Source of the DNA: LMUY01 sp964247705
Lineage (GTDB): Bacteria; Pseudomonadota; Alphaproteobacteria; Acetobacterales; Acetobacteraceae
Direction of reading: 5' to 3'
DNA length: 64,000 bases
NCBI GenBank assembly: GCA_964247705.1
Contig: CAXTVQ010000020.1
Coordinates: 4,047 to 68,046 of the forward strand
Notes under the pieces: model-generated
The model's input: only the letters and a program-made list of their open reading frames with translations
Database searches by the model: none
Told to the model about the DNA's origin: nothing
Shown: positions 26,389 to 34,560 of the stretch, one piece after another
Numbering within the stretch: the stretch's first letter is position 1
Layout: every line of letters starts with the position of its first letter
Made by a program: the position numbers and the translations under genes

Positions 26389-26946
26389 ATGAGCATCAAT
26401 CCCAAGATCCCGCAGGAGGTCCGTATCGGCTTCCTGGTGCATGACGTGTCGCGCATGCGCCGCACCCTGTTCGATCAGGCGATGAAGCCGCTCGGCATCA
26501 CGCGGTCGCAATGGTGGGTGCTGAGCCAACTCTCGCGCCATGCCCGGTCCGGCATGTTGCAAACCGAGCTCGCGCGGGACCTGGACGTGGGCAAGGTGAC
26601 GGTGGGCGGCTTGATCGACCGGCTTGAGGCGGCCGGCTACGTGGTGCGCCAGCCGGAGAAGGCGGACCGCCGGGCCAAGCGGATCATGATCACTCCGCGC
26701 GGCCACGAGATCCTTAAAGCCATGGTCGCCGTCGGCCACAAGCTGAACGGCATCATCCTGGCCGGCCTGACGCCGGAAGCCGTGGCGGCGGCCGAGCAGG
26801 CGCTGGAGATGATGAAGGAGAACATCCGCGGCGCGGTCGCCGAGAAGGACGATGTGGAACTACCGGTCGGCATCTTCGCGCCCAACGAGGCGCCGGCCGA
26901 GCTGGATCCGCCCGGCCCCGGCAAGCAGCGGGCGGTTGGCCAGTAG
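26389..26946 (+). CDS. MarR family transcriptional regulator
   Basis: This 185-residue winged-helix regulator binds DNA as a dimer and usually releases it on binding an aromatic or acyl-CoA ligand. The helix-turn-helix is in the LQTELARDLDVGKVTVGGLIDRLEAAGYV stretch (about 64-92), and the wing contains the family DRRAKRIMITPRG block. A GC-rich tail of about 30 residues follows the dimerisation helices. The ATG has an ideal CGGAGG site. It converges on the acyl-CoA dehydrogenase gene, leaving only seven bases between them, and is the likely regulator of the neighbouring acyl-CoA operons. Confidence 0.9.
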   Translation: MSINPKIPQEVRIGFLVHDVSRMRRTLFDQAMKPLGITRSQWWVLSQLSRHARSGMLQTELARDLDVGKVTVGGLIDRLEAAGYVVRQPEKADRRAKRIMITPRGHEILKAMVAVGHKLNGIILAGLTPEAVAAAEQALEMMKENIRGAVAEKDDVELPVGIFAPNEAPAELDPPGPGKQRAVGQ

Positions 26947-26953
26947 GGCGTGA

Positions 26954-28120
26954 TCAGTAGGATTTGGGTTGCCCGAGGACCCGCTCGGCGATGAACGACA
27001 GGATCAACTGCTCCGTGACCGGTGCGATGCGCGTCAGGATGCTCTCGCGGAACAGCCGTTCGACCTGGTATTCCCGCGCGTAGCCCATGCCGCCATGGGT
27101 CATCACCGCCCGTGTCGCAGTATCGAACGCGGCGCGCCCGGCCAGGAACTTCGCGGCATTGGCCTCGGCACCACAGGACTGGCCGGTGTCGTACAGCCAG
27201 GCGGCGCGCATCACCATCCAGTACGCCGCTTCCAACTGCGTCCAGCTTTCGGCCAGCGGGTGCTGGATGCCCTGGTTCTGGCCGATCGGCCGGCCGAACA
27301 CCACGCGCTCCTTGGCGTAGGCGCTGGCCCGACGCAGCGCGTCCCGCCCGACGCCGATCGCCTCCGCCGCGACCAGGATGCGTTCCGGGTTCAGGCTGTC
27401 GAGGATGTATTTGAACCCGTTCCCCTCCTCGCCGATGCGGTCCTCGTCGGGCACGAACAGGTCGTCGATGAACACCGCGTTCGAGTCCACCGCGTTGCGT
27501 CCCATCTTGTGGATGCGCCGCACCTCGACCTTGGTGCGATCCAGGTCGGTGTAGAACAATGTCATGCCGTCGGTCGGCTTCTTGCAGTCCTTCTTCTGCG
27601 TGGTGCGGGTCAACAGCAGGATCTTGTCCGCGACCTGGCCGGTCGAGGTCCACATCTTGCGGCCTTTCACCCGGTAGCCGTCATTGGTCCGCGTGGCGAA
27701 GGTCTTGAGGCTGGTGGTGTCCAACCCGGCATCGGGCTCCGTCACGCCGAAGCACGCCTTCTGCTTGCCTTCCACCAGGGGGCGCAGCCAGCGCTGCTTC
27801 TGCTCCGGCGTGCCGTGCACGACGATGGCGTGCGGCCCGAACATGTTGATGTGGATCGCGGACGCTGCGGAGTAGCCGCCGTTGGAAGACGTCGCCGCGT
27901 GCATCATCACCGCCGCTTCGGTGACACCCAGCCCGGCGCCGCCGACATCCTCCGGCATGGTGATGCCGAGCCACCCGCCCTCGGCCATCGCCTGATAGTA
28001 TTCTTGCGGGAAATGCAGGTTGGTTTCGCAGTCGGTCCAGTACTGGTCGCTGAAATCCGCGCAAACCTTGCGCACGCCTTCGTCGATCGCGAGTTGCTGC
28101 TCGGTAAGCTGGAAGTCCAT
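26954..28120 (-). CDS. Acyl-CoA dehydrogenase
   Basis: This 388-residue FAD enzyme introduces an alpha,beta double bond into an acyl-CoA. The FAD/substrate block CFGVTEPDAGLD lies at 123-134 and KMWTSTG at 155-161. The usual catalytic Glu of the YEGT motif is absent (the segment reads IAPVTEQ), but Glu246 in LNPERIL sits where isovaleryl-CoA and long-chain dehydrogenases carry theirs. A branched or bulky acyl chain is therefore more likely than a medium straight one. The gene is 143 bases downstream of the CoA-transferase and has its own palindromic promoter region. Confidence 0.9.
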   Translation of the reverse strand: MDFQLTEQQLAIDEGVRKVCADFSDQYWTDCETNLHFPQEYYQAMAEGGWLGITMPEDVGGAGLGVTEAAVMMHAATSSNGGYSAASAIHINMFGPHAIVVHGTPEQKQRWLRPLVEGKQKACFGVTEPDAGLDTTSLKTFATRTNDGYRVKGRKMWTSTGQVADKILLLTRTTQKKDCKKPTDGMTLFYTDLDRTKVEVRRIHKMGRNAVDSNAVFIDDLFVPDEDRIGEEGNGFKYILDSLNPERILVAAEAIGVGRDALRRASAYAKERVVFGRPIGQNQGIQHPLAESWTQLEAAYWMVMRAAWLYDTGQSCGAEANAAKFLAGRAAFDTATRAVMTHGGMGYAREYQVERLFRESILTRIAPVTEQLILSFIAERVLGQPKSY

Positions 28121-28180
28121 CGCACCATCCCCTGTTCGGCTCGTCCGCCCGCACGCCCGGGCTTGGCCATTCTGGTCACG

Positions 28181-28195
28181 AGCGTATCATACGCT
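28181..28195. promoter_or_regulatory. Perfect 15-bp palindrome upstream of acyl-CoA dehydrogenase
   Basis: The sequence AGCGTATCATACGCT is a perfect inverted repeat (seven-base arms around one base), 60 bases upstream of the acyl-CoA dehydrogenase start. On the coding strand it contains TATGAT, a good -10 hexamer; a TTGACG lies 21 bases further upstream, longer than the ideal spacing. It is a good candidate operator, perhaps for the nearby MarR protein. Confidence 0.55.
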
Positions 28196-28263
28196 TCGGC
28201 ACAGTCGGCTTTCGTCAACTGGCGCCCAAACTCCTTGCAGCAAGAGCACCAGCCGCGCTTGGG

Positions 28264-29517
28264 TCAGAGTTGGCGCTTGATCTCGGTCCAGGCTTGTTCC
28301 AACCCGGCGCGGAAGCCGGGACCAGCGACCGCCATCAAGGCCTCTGCCCGTTCGAACACCGTGCGGCCGCGCAGGTCTGCGACGCCGTAGTCGGTAACGA
28401 CCAAATCCACCATGTGCCGCGGCAACGACACGATCTCGTCCGCAAGCCGCGGCACGATGCGCGACTGCAGCGGCGCCCCGAACGCGGCGGGGAGTGCGAC
28501 CACGCTGACGCCGCCCCGCGACAGCCGAGCCGCCTGGGCGAAATCCGGCGCGCCGCCCACACCGCTGACGGCGCGGCCGCCCGCGTGCTCCAGGTTCGCC
28601 TGGCCGAACAGGTCCACGCTGAGCGCCGAGTTCACCGCCACGAACCGCTCGGCCTGCGCCAGGCGGCAAACGTCGTGGGTCAGGTCGCAGCCCAGCACGG
28701 CGAAACCGTCCACGTCGCGCAATACCCGGTACAGCTCGGCCGTGCCGACCCAGACGCAGCTCATGTGCCGGAAATCCGGATCGAGCGCGCCGGCCCGTTG
28801 CAGGCTCAGGGCGCCGTCGCTCAGCATGCCGGATTGCAGCCGCAGCCGCCGGCGGTCTTGCAACAGACCGTACAAGGCTTCCGGCACCTTGCCGAGCCCG
28901 GCCTGCAGCGCGCTGCCATCCTCCACGAATCCGGCGATGTGCCCGGCGATCACCGTCGCAGCGGCGCCGGTGGCCCCGACATCGTAGGTCGGCAAGGGCG
29001 TGTCCACCTCGCACACGGCGTCGAATGCGGAGAACGGCAAGGCCGCCGCACCGGGGATCGCCGGCATGTTGGGGTTGAGCAGGGCCAGGGTGCGCCGGCT
29101 CCCCGCCTGGACCAACGCCGTGAACTCGACCGCGGCGCCAAGGGAGCACAGGCCCGCCGCATCGGGCGGGGAGACCTGGACGACGCACGTGTCCATGGCG
29201 ACGCGTTCGCGCACATGCTTCACGAACCCGGCGAAGGACAGCGGCAACTGCCTGAACCGTCCGTCCCGCTGCGCCTGGCGCAACCCCGGCTGCATGAACA
29301 GCCCGGTGATCTGCGCAGTCGGGTCCAGCGTGTCGACCGGCAGTCGGTTGATGCCCGGCACGGCGCTGGTGAGGATGCGCAGTTCGCGCGTCCGCTCCGG
29401 CCGGGTTGCCAGGGCCGCGAGCAGCGCTGTCGGTTCCCCGGCCGAACCCGGCAGGTAGATGCTCTCGCCCGGCCGGATCGCGTCCGCCATCGCGTCGATG
29501 GAGAGGCGGTCCGGCAT
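28264..29517 (-). CDS. Acetyl-CoA hydrolase/CoA-transferase family (4-hydroxybutyrate CoA-transferase-like)
   Basis: This 417-residue class I CoA-transferase-type protein moves CoA between acids. Landmarks are LPGSAGEPTALL near the N-terminus, the QAGLGKVPEALY loop (205-216), the NSALSVDLFGQANLE block (296-310) and the SGVGGAPDFAQ block (318-328). In 4-hydroxybutyrate CoA-transferases the second of these blocks carries the catalytic Glu (NSAIEVD); here that position appears to be Ser300. The ATG lies eight bases after the lyase stop. With the MaoC and CitE-like genes it forms the same trio of families as the itaconate-degradation operon. Confidence 0.82.
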   Translation of the reverse strand: MPDRLSIDAMADAIRPGESIYLPGSAGEPTALLAALATRPERTRELRILTSAVPGINRLPVDTLDPTAQITGLFMQPGLRQAQRDGRFRQLPLSFAGFVKHVRERVAMDTCVVQVSPPDAAGLCSLGAAVEFTALVQAGSRRTLALLNPNMPAIPGAAALPFSAFDAVCEVDTPLPTYDVGATGAAATVIAGHIAGFVEDGSALQAGLGKVPEALYGLLQDRRRLRLQSGMLSDGALSLQRAGALDPDFRHMSCVWVGTAELYRVLRDVDGFAVLGCDLTHDVCRLAQAERFVAVNSALSVDLFGQANLEHAGGRAVSGVGGAPDFAQAARLSRGGVSVVALPAAFGAPLQSRIVPRLADEIVSLPRHMVDLVVTDYGVADLRGRTVFERAEALMAVAGPGFRAGLEQAWTEIKRQL

Positions 29518-29525
29518 CGGCCGGG

Positions 29526-30398
29526 TCAGGCGTGCGCCGCGTGCCGTTCCAACACGCGCTGCGCCTGCTTGAGGTGCGGTATATCGAGCATCTTGCCGTC
29601 CAGCCCGACGGTGCCGACGTCCGGCTGGGCGGCAAAGGCGGCGACCACCCGTTGGGCATGCGCCACGTCGGCCTCCGATGGCGAGAAGGACCGGTTGATG
29701 CCTGCCACCTGGTTCGGATGGATCGCGATGCGGCCGGTGAAGCCCTCGCGCGCCGCGGCGACGCAACTGGCGATCAGGCCGTCATCGTCGCGGAAATCGG
29801 CATAAAGCGTCTCCACCGGCTCGGTCGCCGCCGCCTTCGCCGCCAACAGGCAGAGCGAACGCACCAGGCGGTAGGTGTAGGCGAAGGCGCCCGTCTCGTC
29901 CCGGTTAGTGGTGGCGCCGAGCGCGGTGCTGAGGTCCTCGGCGCCCCATGTCAGGCCGTACAGGCGTGGGAACGCCGCTCCGGTGAAATCCGCCAGGCCG
30001 AACGGCGCGCGGGCGGTCTCGGTGGCGACCGGCAGGATGCGGATGCTGCCTGGGGCGAGGCCTTCGCGCCGCTCCATGACGTCCAGATAGTGGCCCAGCC
30101 GCGCCACGTCGGCGCCGCCGTCGATCTTCGGGATCATGATGCCGGACAGGCCCGGCCGCACGATGCCGGCCAGGTCCTCGACCCCGCCCTCGTCCAGCGG
30201 GTTGATCCTGACCCAGTTCTGCGGCCCGGCCTGGTTTGCCGCCAGATACTCCGCGACCATTCCCCGGGCCAGCGGCTTGCGGGACGGCGCGACCGAGTCC
30301 TCGAGGTCCAGGATGAGTGCGTCGGCCCCGGAGCTGGCGCCGCGGCCCAGCTTCTTCTCGCTGTCGCCGGGCACGAACAGGAGGGAGCGCAGGATCAT
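29526..30398 (-). CDS. CitE-like acyl-CoA lyase (HpcH/HpaI aldolase/citrate lyase beta family)
   Basis: This 290-residue TIM-barrel enzyme has the CitE/Mcl motifs: LFVPGDSEKKL at the start, ILDLEDSVAP (29-38), Arg64 (WVRIN), the metal ligands Glu127 (ATETARAPFGL) and Asp155 (GAEDLS), and an AIHPNQV block. Such enzymes cleave or form malyl-, citramalyl- or beta-methylmalyl-CoA. The start overlaps the MaoC stop (ATGA). Coupling to a MaoC hydratase suggests that hydration of an unsaturated acyl-CoA is followed by C-C cleavage. Confidence 0.88.
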   Translation of the reverse strand: MILRSLLFVPGDSEKKLGRGASSGADALILDLEDSVAPSRKPLARGMVAEYLAANQAGPQNWVRINPLDEGGVEDLAGIVRPGLSGIMIPKIDGGADVARLGHYLDVMERREGLAPGSIRILPVATETARAPFGLADFTGAAFPRLYGLTWGAEDLSTALGATTNRDETGAFAYTYRLVRSLCLLAAKAAATEPVETLYADFRDDDGLIASCVAAAREGFTGRIAIHPNQVAGINRSFSPSEADVAHAQRVVAAFAAQPDVGTVGLDGKMLDIPHLKQAQRVLERHAAHA

Positions 30399-30856
30399 GC
30401 CGCCACCGGCTTCTTGCGCTGCAGGCCCGAGCGCTTGCAGTGGCCGACCAGTTCGTTGCGCTGGTTGTAGGCGCGGTGGATGAAGGTCACGATCCCGGCC
30501 GTGGGCCGCGATTTCGACTCGCGCAACTCGATCACTTCGCTCTCCACCCGGATGGTGTCGCCGTGGAAGATCGGTTTGGGGAACCGCACCTCGTCCCAGC
30601 CGAGATTGGCGATGGCGGTGCCGAGCGTGGTGTCACCGACCGAGATGCCGACCATCAGTCCCAGGGTGAAGGCGCTGTTGACGATCCGCTGGCCGAACTC
30701 GGTCTCGGTGCGGCAGTATTCTTCGTCCAGGTGCAGCAGCGCCGGGTTGTGCGTCAGCGCGCTGAACCAGACGTTGTCGGTTTCGGTGATGGTGCGGCGG
30801 ATGGCGTGCTGGAAGGTCTGTCCGACCGCAAGTTCGTCGAAGTAGAGTCCTGGCAT
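30395..30856 (-). CDS. MaoC family acyl-CoA hydratase
   Basis: This 153-residue hot-dog fold hydratase has the catalytic Asp/His motif in the THNPALLHLDEEY stretch and the FHGDTIRVESEV block late in the fold. Family members include mesaconyl-CoA and itaconyl-CoA hydratases and R-specific enoyl-CoA hydratases. The ATG at 30856 is chosen over one six codons upstream because a GGGAGG site lies six bases before it. It is the first gene of the minus-strand acyl-CoA operon and is divergent from the kinase operon. Confidence 0.88.
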   Translation of the reverse strand: MPGLYFDELAVGQTFQHAIRRTITETDNVWFSALTHNPALLHLDEEYCRTETEFGQRIVNSAFTLGLMVGISVGDTTLGTAIANLGWDEVRFPKPIFHGDTIRVESEVIELRESKSRPTAGIVTFIHRAYNQRNELVGHCKRSGLQRKKPVAA

Positions 30857-30910
30857 GCATGCCCTCCCAGGCAATCCGCGGATCGGCGACGTTGCGCCGT
30901 TGCTCGGCTA

Positions 30911-30950
30911 TAATTCGCTTGCCGATGGTATGCTAGCGGTTTAATTTCCG
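30911..30950 (+). promoter_or_regulatory. Promoter-like element shared with 39743-39782
   Basis: Forty bases that match the element at 39743-39782 at 31 positions, with the first twelve identical. It contains TTGCCG, a 17-base spacer holding the palindrome GCTAGC, and TAATTT, which fits a sigma-70-like promoter with an operator in the spacer. It ends 87 bases before the kinase start; its twin ends 82 bases before the transporter binding protein start. Confidence 0.6.
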
Positions 30951-31037
30951 ATGCAACGATCCCGCGCCAAACGGCCTGGGCAAGCACGCCGGAGAACCGG
31001 CTGGACGCGGCCCGGGTCGGCTGCGCAGGGGACCAGG

Positions 31038-32420
31038 ATGCGCGAGGGGAGCCAATCCCACAACGGTATCGACGCCGCGGCCCCGTCCGGGAACGATGAC
31101 GAGAGCCGCCTGTTCGCCTGGGTCGAGGGGGTGTGCGGCGGCCGGGTCCGTGCCACCACGCAAACGTCCGGCGGCAACCGCGCACGGTCCTGGGCGATGG
31201 ACGTGCAGACACCCGGCGGCGTCGCCGAGGTCTTCCTGCGCTACGCCCCGCCGCGCCCGCCCGGGGCCGAGCCCTACACCACGCATCGGGAGGCGCAGGT
31301 CTACCGCGCGATCGCCGGGCTCGACATCCATGCGCCGCGGCTGATTGCCGAGCACCCCGAGATCCAGGCCATCCTGACCGACCGCGCGCACGGCATCGCC
31401 GAGTTCCGCCACCTGAAGGACGCTTCGGCCAAGCAAGCCATCGCTGGCGAGGTGATGCAGGACCTGGCCCGGCTACACGCCAGGCCCGCCGGGCACGTCG
31501 TGCTGGATGGCGGCGGGACTGGCCCCCGCATCATCGACCATGTCCGGGCGGAGCTGGCCAACTGGCGCGCCATGTATGACGAGACCGGGCAGCCGGACGC
31601 GTTGCTGGACCTCGCCTTCCGTTGGCTGGACGAACACATGCCGGACCCGGACGGCCCGGTCGCGCTGGTGCACGGCGACGCCGGGCCGGGCAATTTCCTG
31701 TTCGAACACGGCCGGCTGACGGCGCTGATCGATTGGGAGCTGGCCCATCTCGGCGATCCGATGGAGGACCTGGCCTGGTTCTCCATGCGCTGCGTGATGG
31801 AGCCGGTGCCGGACTTCGCCGCCAGCCTCGCGGAGTACGAGCGTGCCGCCGGGCAGGCGGTGGACCGGTTCCGCATCCTGTACCACCGCGTACTGGTCTC
31901 CACCCGCGTGGTGGTGATCCGCCACCGCAACGTCACCGGAGAGTTCGCGCACGCCATCGTTTCCCGCGCGCTCAACCGCCGCCTGCTGGTGGAGGCGCTG
32001 TCGGAGGCGAGCGGCGTTGCCGTGCGCTGGCCGGCGCCGATCGCGGCCCCGCCCACGGTGCGCGAACCGATGTTCGAACGGGTGCTGGACGATCTGCGTG
32101 ACGTGGTGGTGGCGCGCAGCACCGATGGCCAGGTGATCGCCAAGGCCAAGAACGCGGCCAAGGTGATCAAGTACCTCGAGGCCTGGGACCGGCTGGGCCC
32201 CGCCGTCGAGTGGGCGGAACAGCAGGCGCTGGCGGCGTTGCTGAGCTTGGGCGACCTGGAGGCGGCCCGGGCGGCGCTGGTGCAGGCCGTCCGCACCGGC
32301 CAGCTCGGCTTCGCCCCGTTGCTGCAATTCTTTGCCGAGCAAGCGATGCGCGACGCGCAGCTGGCGAGCGGCGCGTCCGGCGGCATCGCCTCCCGCCACT
32401 ACCCGGCCTTGCCGGATTAG
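31038..32420 (+). CDS. APH-type phosphotransferase (ACAD10/LvaA-like kinase family)
   Basis: This 460-residue protein has the aminoglycoside phosphotransferase fold. The catalytic loop is VHGDAGPGNF with Asp214 and Asn219, followed by the metal motif IDWELAHLGD (Asp232). An extra C-terminal helical region of about 150 residues follows the kinase core. Relatives placed among acyl-CoA genes, such as LvaA of Pseudomonas putida and the kinase domain of ACAD10/11, phosphorylate 4-hydroxyacyl-CoA. That is the best guess here, rather than antibiotic resistance. The ATG at 31038 has an AGGGG site. It opens the plus-strand operon. Confidence 0.82.
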   Translation: MREGSQSHNGIDAAAPSGNDDESRLFAWVEGVCGGRVRATTQTSGGNRARSWAMDVQTPGGVAEVFLRYAPPRPPGAEPYTTHREAQVYRAIAGLDIHAPRLIAEHPEIQAILTDRAHGIAEFRHLKDASAKQAIAGEVMQDLARLHARPAGHVVLDGGGTGPRIIDHVRAELANWRAMYDETGQPDALLDLAFRWLDEHMPDPDGPVALVHGDAGPGNFLFEHGRLTALIDWELAHLGDPMEDLAWFSMRCVMEPVPDFAASLAEYERAAGQAVDRFRILYHRVLVSTRVVVIRHRNVTGEFAHAIVSRALNRRLLVEALSEASGVAVRWPAPIAAPPTVREPMFERVLDDLRDVVVARSTDGQVIAKAKNAAKVIKYLEAWDRLGPAVEWAEQQALAALLSLGDLEAARAALVQAVRTGQLGFAPLLQFFAEQAMRDAQLASGASGGIASRHYPALPD

Positions 32421-32428
32421 GACCAGCC

Positions 32429-33361
32429 ATGAACGTGTTCACCCCGCGCGACGATAATTTCCACTTCGCCGATATGGGCGACCGTTGGTGGATGACGGAA
32501 ACGAGCTGGTTCTCGTTCTGCAACCCGGCGGAAAAACTCGGCGGCTGGTTGTACACGATGGCGCGGCCGAACATCGGCACCGTAGCCGGCGGCGCCTGGA
32601 TCTGGGACGACGGCGCGCACCTGCCGTGGGAGGTGCTGTACAACGCCAACTACACCGCCCTGCGCCTGCCGCGGGACCAGGATTTGTCGGACATCACGCT
32701 GCCGACCGGGGTGTCCATCAAGGCAGTCGAGCCGACCATGGGCTACGACCTCGGCATCGCGGATGGCGAGGTGTGCCGGGCGACGTTGCACTTTCAGGGC
32801 ATCATGGCGCCGCGCCCGTTGCGCGCGGGCGGCTCGCCGTTCGGCCAGTCGAACCATTTCGATCAGTTCGGCCGGGTGACCGGGACGGTGCGGCTCGGCG
32901 CGCGGACGGTCGCGATCGACTGCCTGGGCATGCGCGACCGTTCCTGGGGGCCGCGGCCGGAACACCGGCCGAAGAAGAGCGCCTACGTCACCGGCATCGC
33001 CAGCGAGCGCGACGGCTTCCTGGCGGTGACGAAGTGGCACGAGGGGGTGGAGGAGGTCGCGTACGGCTTCATGATCCGGGACGGCGAGACCGCGTCGCTG
33101 GTGTCCGGCCGGCGCCGCGTGGAGCGGGATCCAGCGCAGGGCTGGGTGACGCGCATCGTCATCGAGGGCATGGACGAGCACGGCCGCAGCCTGGAAGCCG
33201 TTGGCACCCGGTTGTCCGGCATCATCATCAACCGTCACAGCTTCATCGATTCCAATGGCTTGATCGAGTGGACCATCAACGGCCATACCGGGCACGGCGA
33301 GGACCAGGACATGTGGCCCGTCCATGATTGGGCCGCCATGCGCCGGGGCGGCCGGGCATGA
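32429..33361 (+). CDS. Uncharacterised DUF7064/DUF7065-like protein
   Basis: This 310-residue soluble protein has no signal peptide or membrane segment. It is rich in Trp and beta-strand pattern, with GDRWWMTETSWFSF near the start, CLGMRDRSWGPRPEH in the middle (about 170-184) and a WTINGHTGHGED tail. The DRSWG-RP motif is typical of lipocalin-like proteins often encoded beside APH-type kinases and acyl-CoA enzymes. I do not know a tested activity. It begins eight bases after the kinase and overlaps the CaiB gene by four bases, so it belongs to this pathway. Confidence 0.7.
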   Translation: MNVFTPRDDNFHFADMGDRWWMTETSWFSFCNPAEKLGGWLYTMARPNIGTVAGGAWIWDDGAHLPWEVLYNANYTALRLPRDQDLSDITLPTGVSIKAVEPTMGYDLGIADGEVCRATLHFQGIMAPRPLRAGGSPFGQSNHFDQFGRVTGTVRLGARTVAIDCLGMRDRSWGPRPEHRPKKSAYVTGIASERDGFLAVTKWHEGVEEVAYGFMIRDGETASLVSGRRRVERDPAQGWVTRIVIEGMDEHGRSLEAVGTRLSGIIINRHSFIDSNGLIEWTINGHTGHGEDQDMWPVHDWAAMRRGGRA

Positions 33362-34560
33362 CGGGATTGCCGTTGCCGCTCGCGGGCGTAACCGTCATCG
33401 ATCTCAGCCAGATCTACAACGGCCCCTACGCCACGTTCCTGTTGGCCACCGCCGGTGCGACGGTGATCAAGATCGAGCCGCCCGGCGGGGAGTCGTTGCG
33501 GCGGCGCGGTGTGGTCGGTGGCGCCGCGCTGCCGTTCGCCATGCTGAACGGCTGCAAGCAGAGCCTCGAACTCGACCTGAAGACGAACGCCGGCAAGGAC
33601 GTGCTGCGCGACCTGGTGCGCGGCGGCGACGTGCTGGTGGAGAACTTCGCACCCGGCGTGATGGAGCGGCTCGGTCTCGGCTGCGACGCGCTGCAGGCGA
33701 TCAATCCCCGCCTGGTTTACGCGCAAAGCTCCGGCTTCGGCTCCACCGGCCCGTACCGCGACTACCCCGCCATGGACCTTACGGTGCAGGCGATGGCGGG
33801 CGTGATGAGCATCACCGGGTTCCCGGACCGGCCGCCGGTGAAGGCGGGCCCGGCGCTGTGCGACTTCTTCGCCGGCACGCATCTATACGGCGCCATCGTC
33901 ACCGCGCTGTACGAACGGGAGAAGACCGGTGTGGGCCGCCGCGTCGAGGTGGCGATGCTGGACGCGGTGTATCCGTCGCTGTCCTCGAGCCTCGGGCTGT
34001 ATCACGGCACCAAGGGCGACGTGCCATCCCGCACCGGCAACCGCCATGGCGGGCTGGCGGAGGCGCCGTACAATGTCTATCCGACCAGCGACGGCTACAT
34101 CGCGATCATCTGCGTGGGCGACGTGCACTGGCGATCGCTGCTGACCGCGATGGGCCGCGAGGACCTGTCCACCGATCCGCGGTTCGCCTCGCTGAAGGAC
34201 CGGGTGGCGCATGTGGACGAGATCGACCGGGTGGTGGGCGCGTGGACGTTGGGCTTTGGCAAGCAGGCGCTGTTCACGATGTTGCAGACGCACCGCGTGC
34301 CCTGCGCCCCGGTGCGCGAACTCGCCGAGGTGGTGAACGATCCACACATGCACGAACGCGGCGCGCTGCAGTGGCAGGACCATCCGGAGCTCGGGCGCAT
34401 CGTGGTGCAGCACTCGGCGATGCGTTACCACGGCAGCGAGTTGTGTGCGCTGGAACCGAGCCACGCGCTGGGCGCCGACGCCGACAGCATCCTCGCCGAA
34501 CACGCCGGGCGGGATCCGGACCAGATCGCCAGTCTGCGCGATGCGAAGGTGATCCGTTGA
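33358..34560 (+). CDS. CaiB/BaiF (class III) CoA-transferase
   Basis: This 400-residue CoA-transferase transfers CoA to a carboxylic acid through a mixed anhydride with an active-site aspartate. Family blocks are VIDLSQIYNGPYATFLLA, LVENFAPGVMERLGLG and YPAMDLTVQAMAGVM; Asp140 in the last is the expected nucleophile. The start overlaps the preceding stop and its own stop overlaps the HyuA start (TTGA). It probably activates the product or substrate of the HyuAB enzyme, giving the pathway a second, unrelated CoA-transferase besides the one at 28264-29517. Confidence 0.9.
   Translation: MTGLPLPLAGVTVIDLSQIYNGPYATFLLATAGATVIKIEPPGGESLRRRGVVGGAALPFAMLNGCKQSLELDLKTNAGKDVLRDLVRGGDVLVENFAPGVMERLGLGCDALQAINPRLVYAQSSGFGSTGPYRDYPAMDLTVQAMAGVMSITGFPDRPPVKAGPALCDFFAGTHLYGAIVTALYEREKTGVGRRVEVAMLDAVYPSLSSSLGLYHGTKGDVPSRTGNRHGGLAEAPYNVYPTSDGYIAIICVGDVHWRSLLTAMGREDLSTDPRFASLKDRVAHVDEIDRVVGAWTLGFGKQALFTMLQTHRVPCAPVRELAEVVNDPHMHERGALQWQDHPELGRIVVQHSAMRYHGSELCALEPSHALGADADSILAEHAGRDPDQIASLRDAKVIR

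Noticed and set aside
31038..32420. Aminoglycoside resistance kinase
   Set aside because: Only the fold is shared; extra C-terminal region and CoA-pathway neighbours favour the ACAD10/LvaA-like branch.
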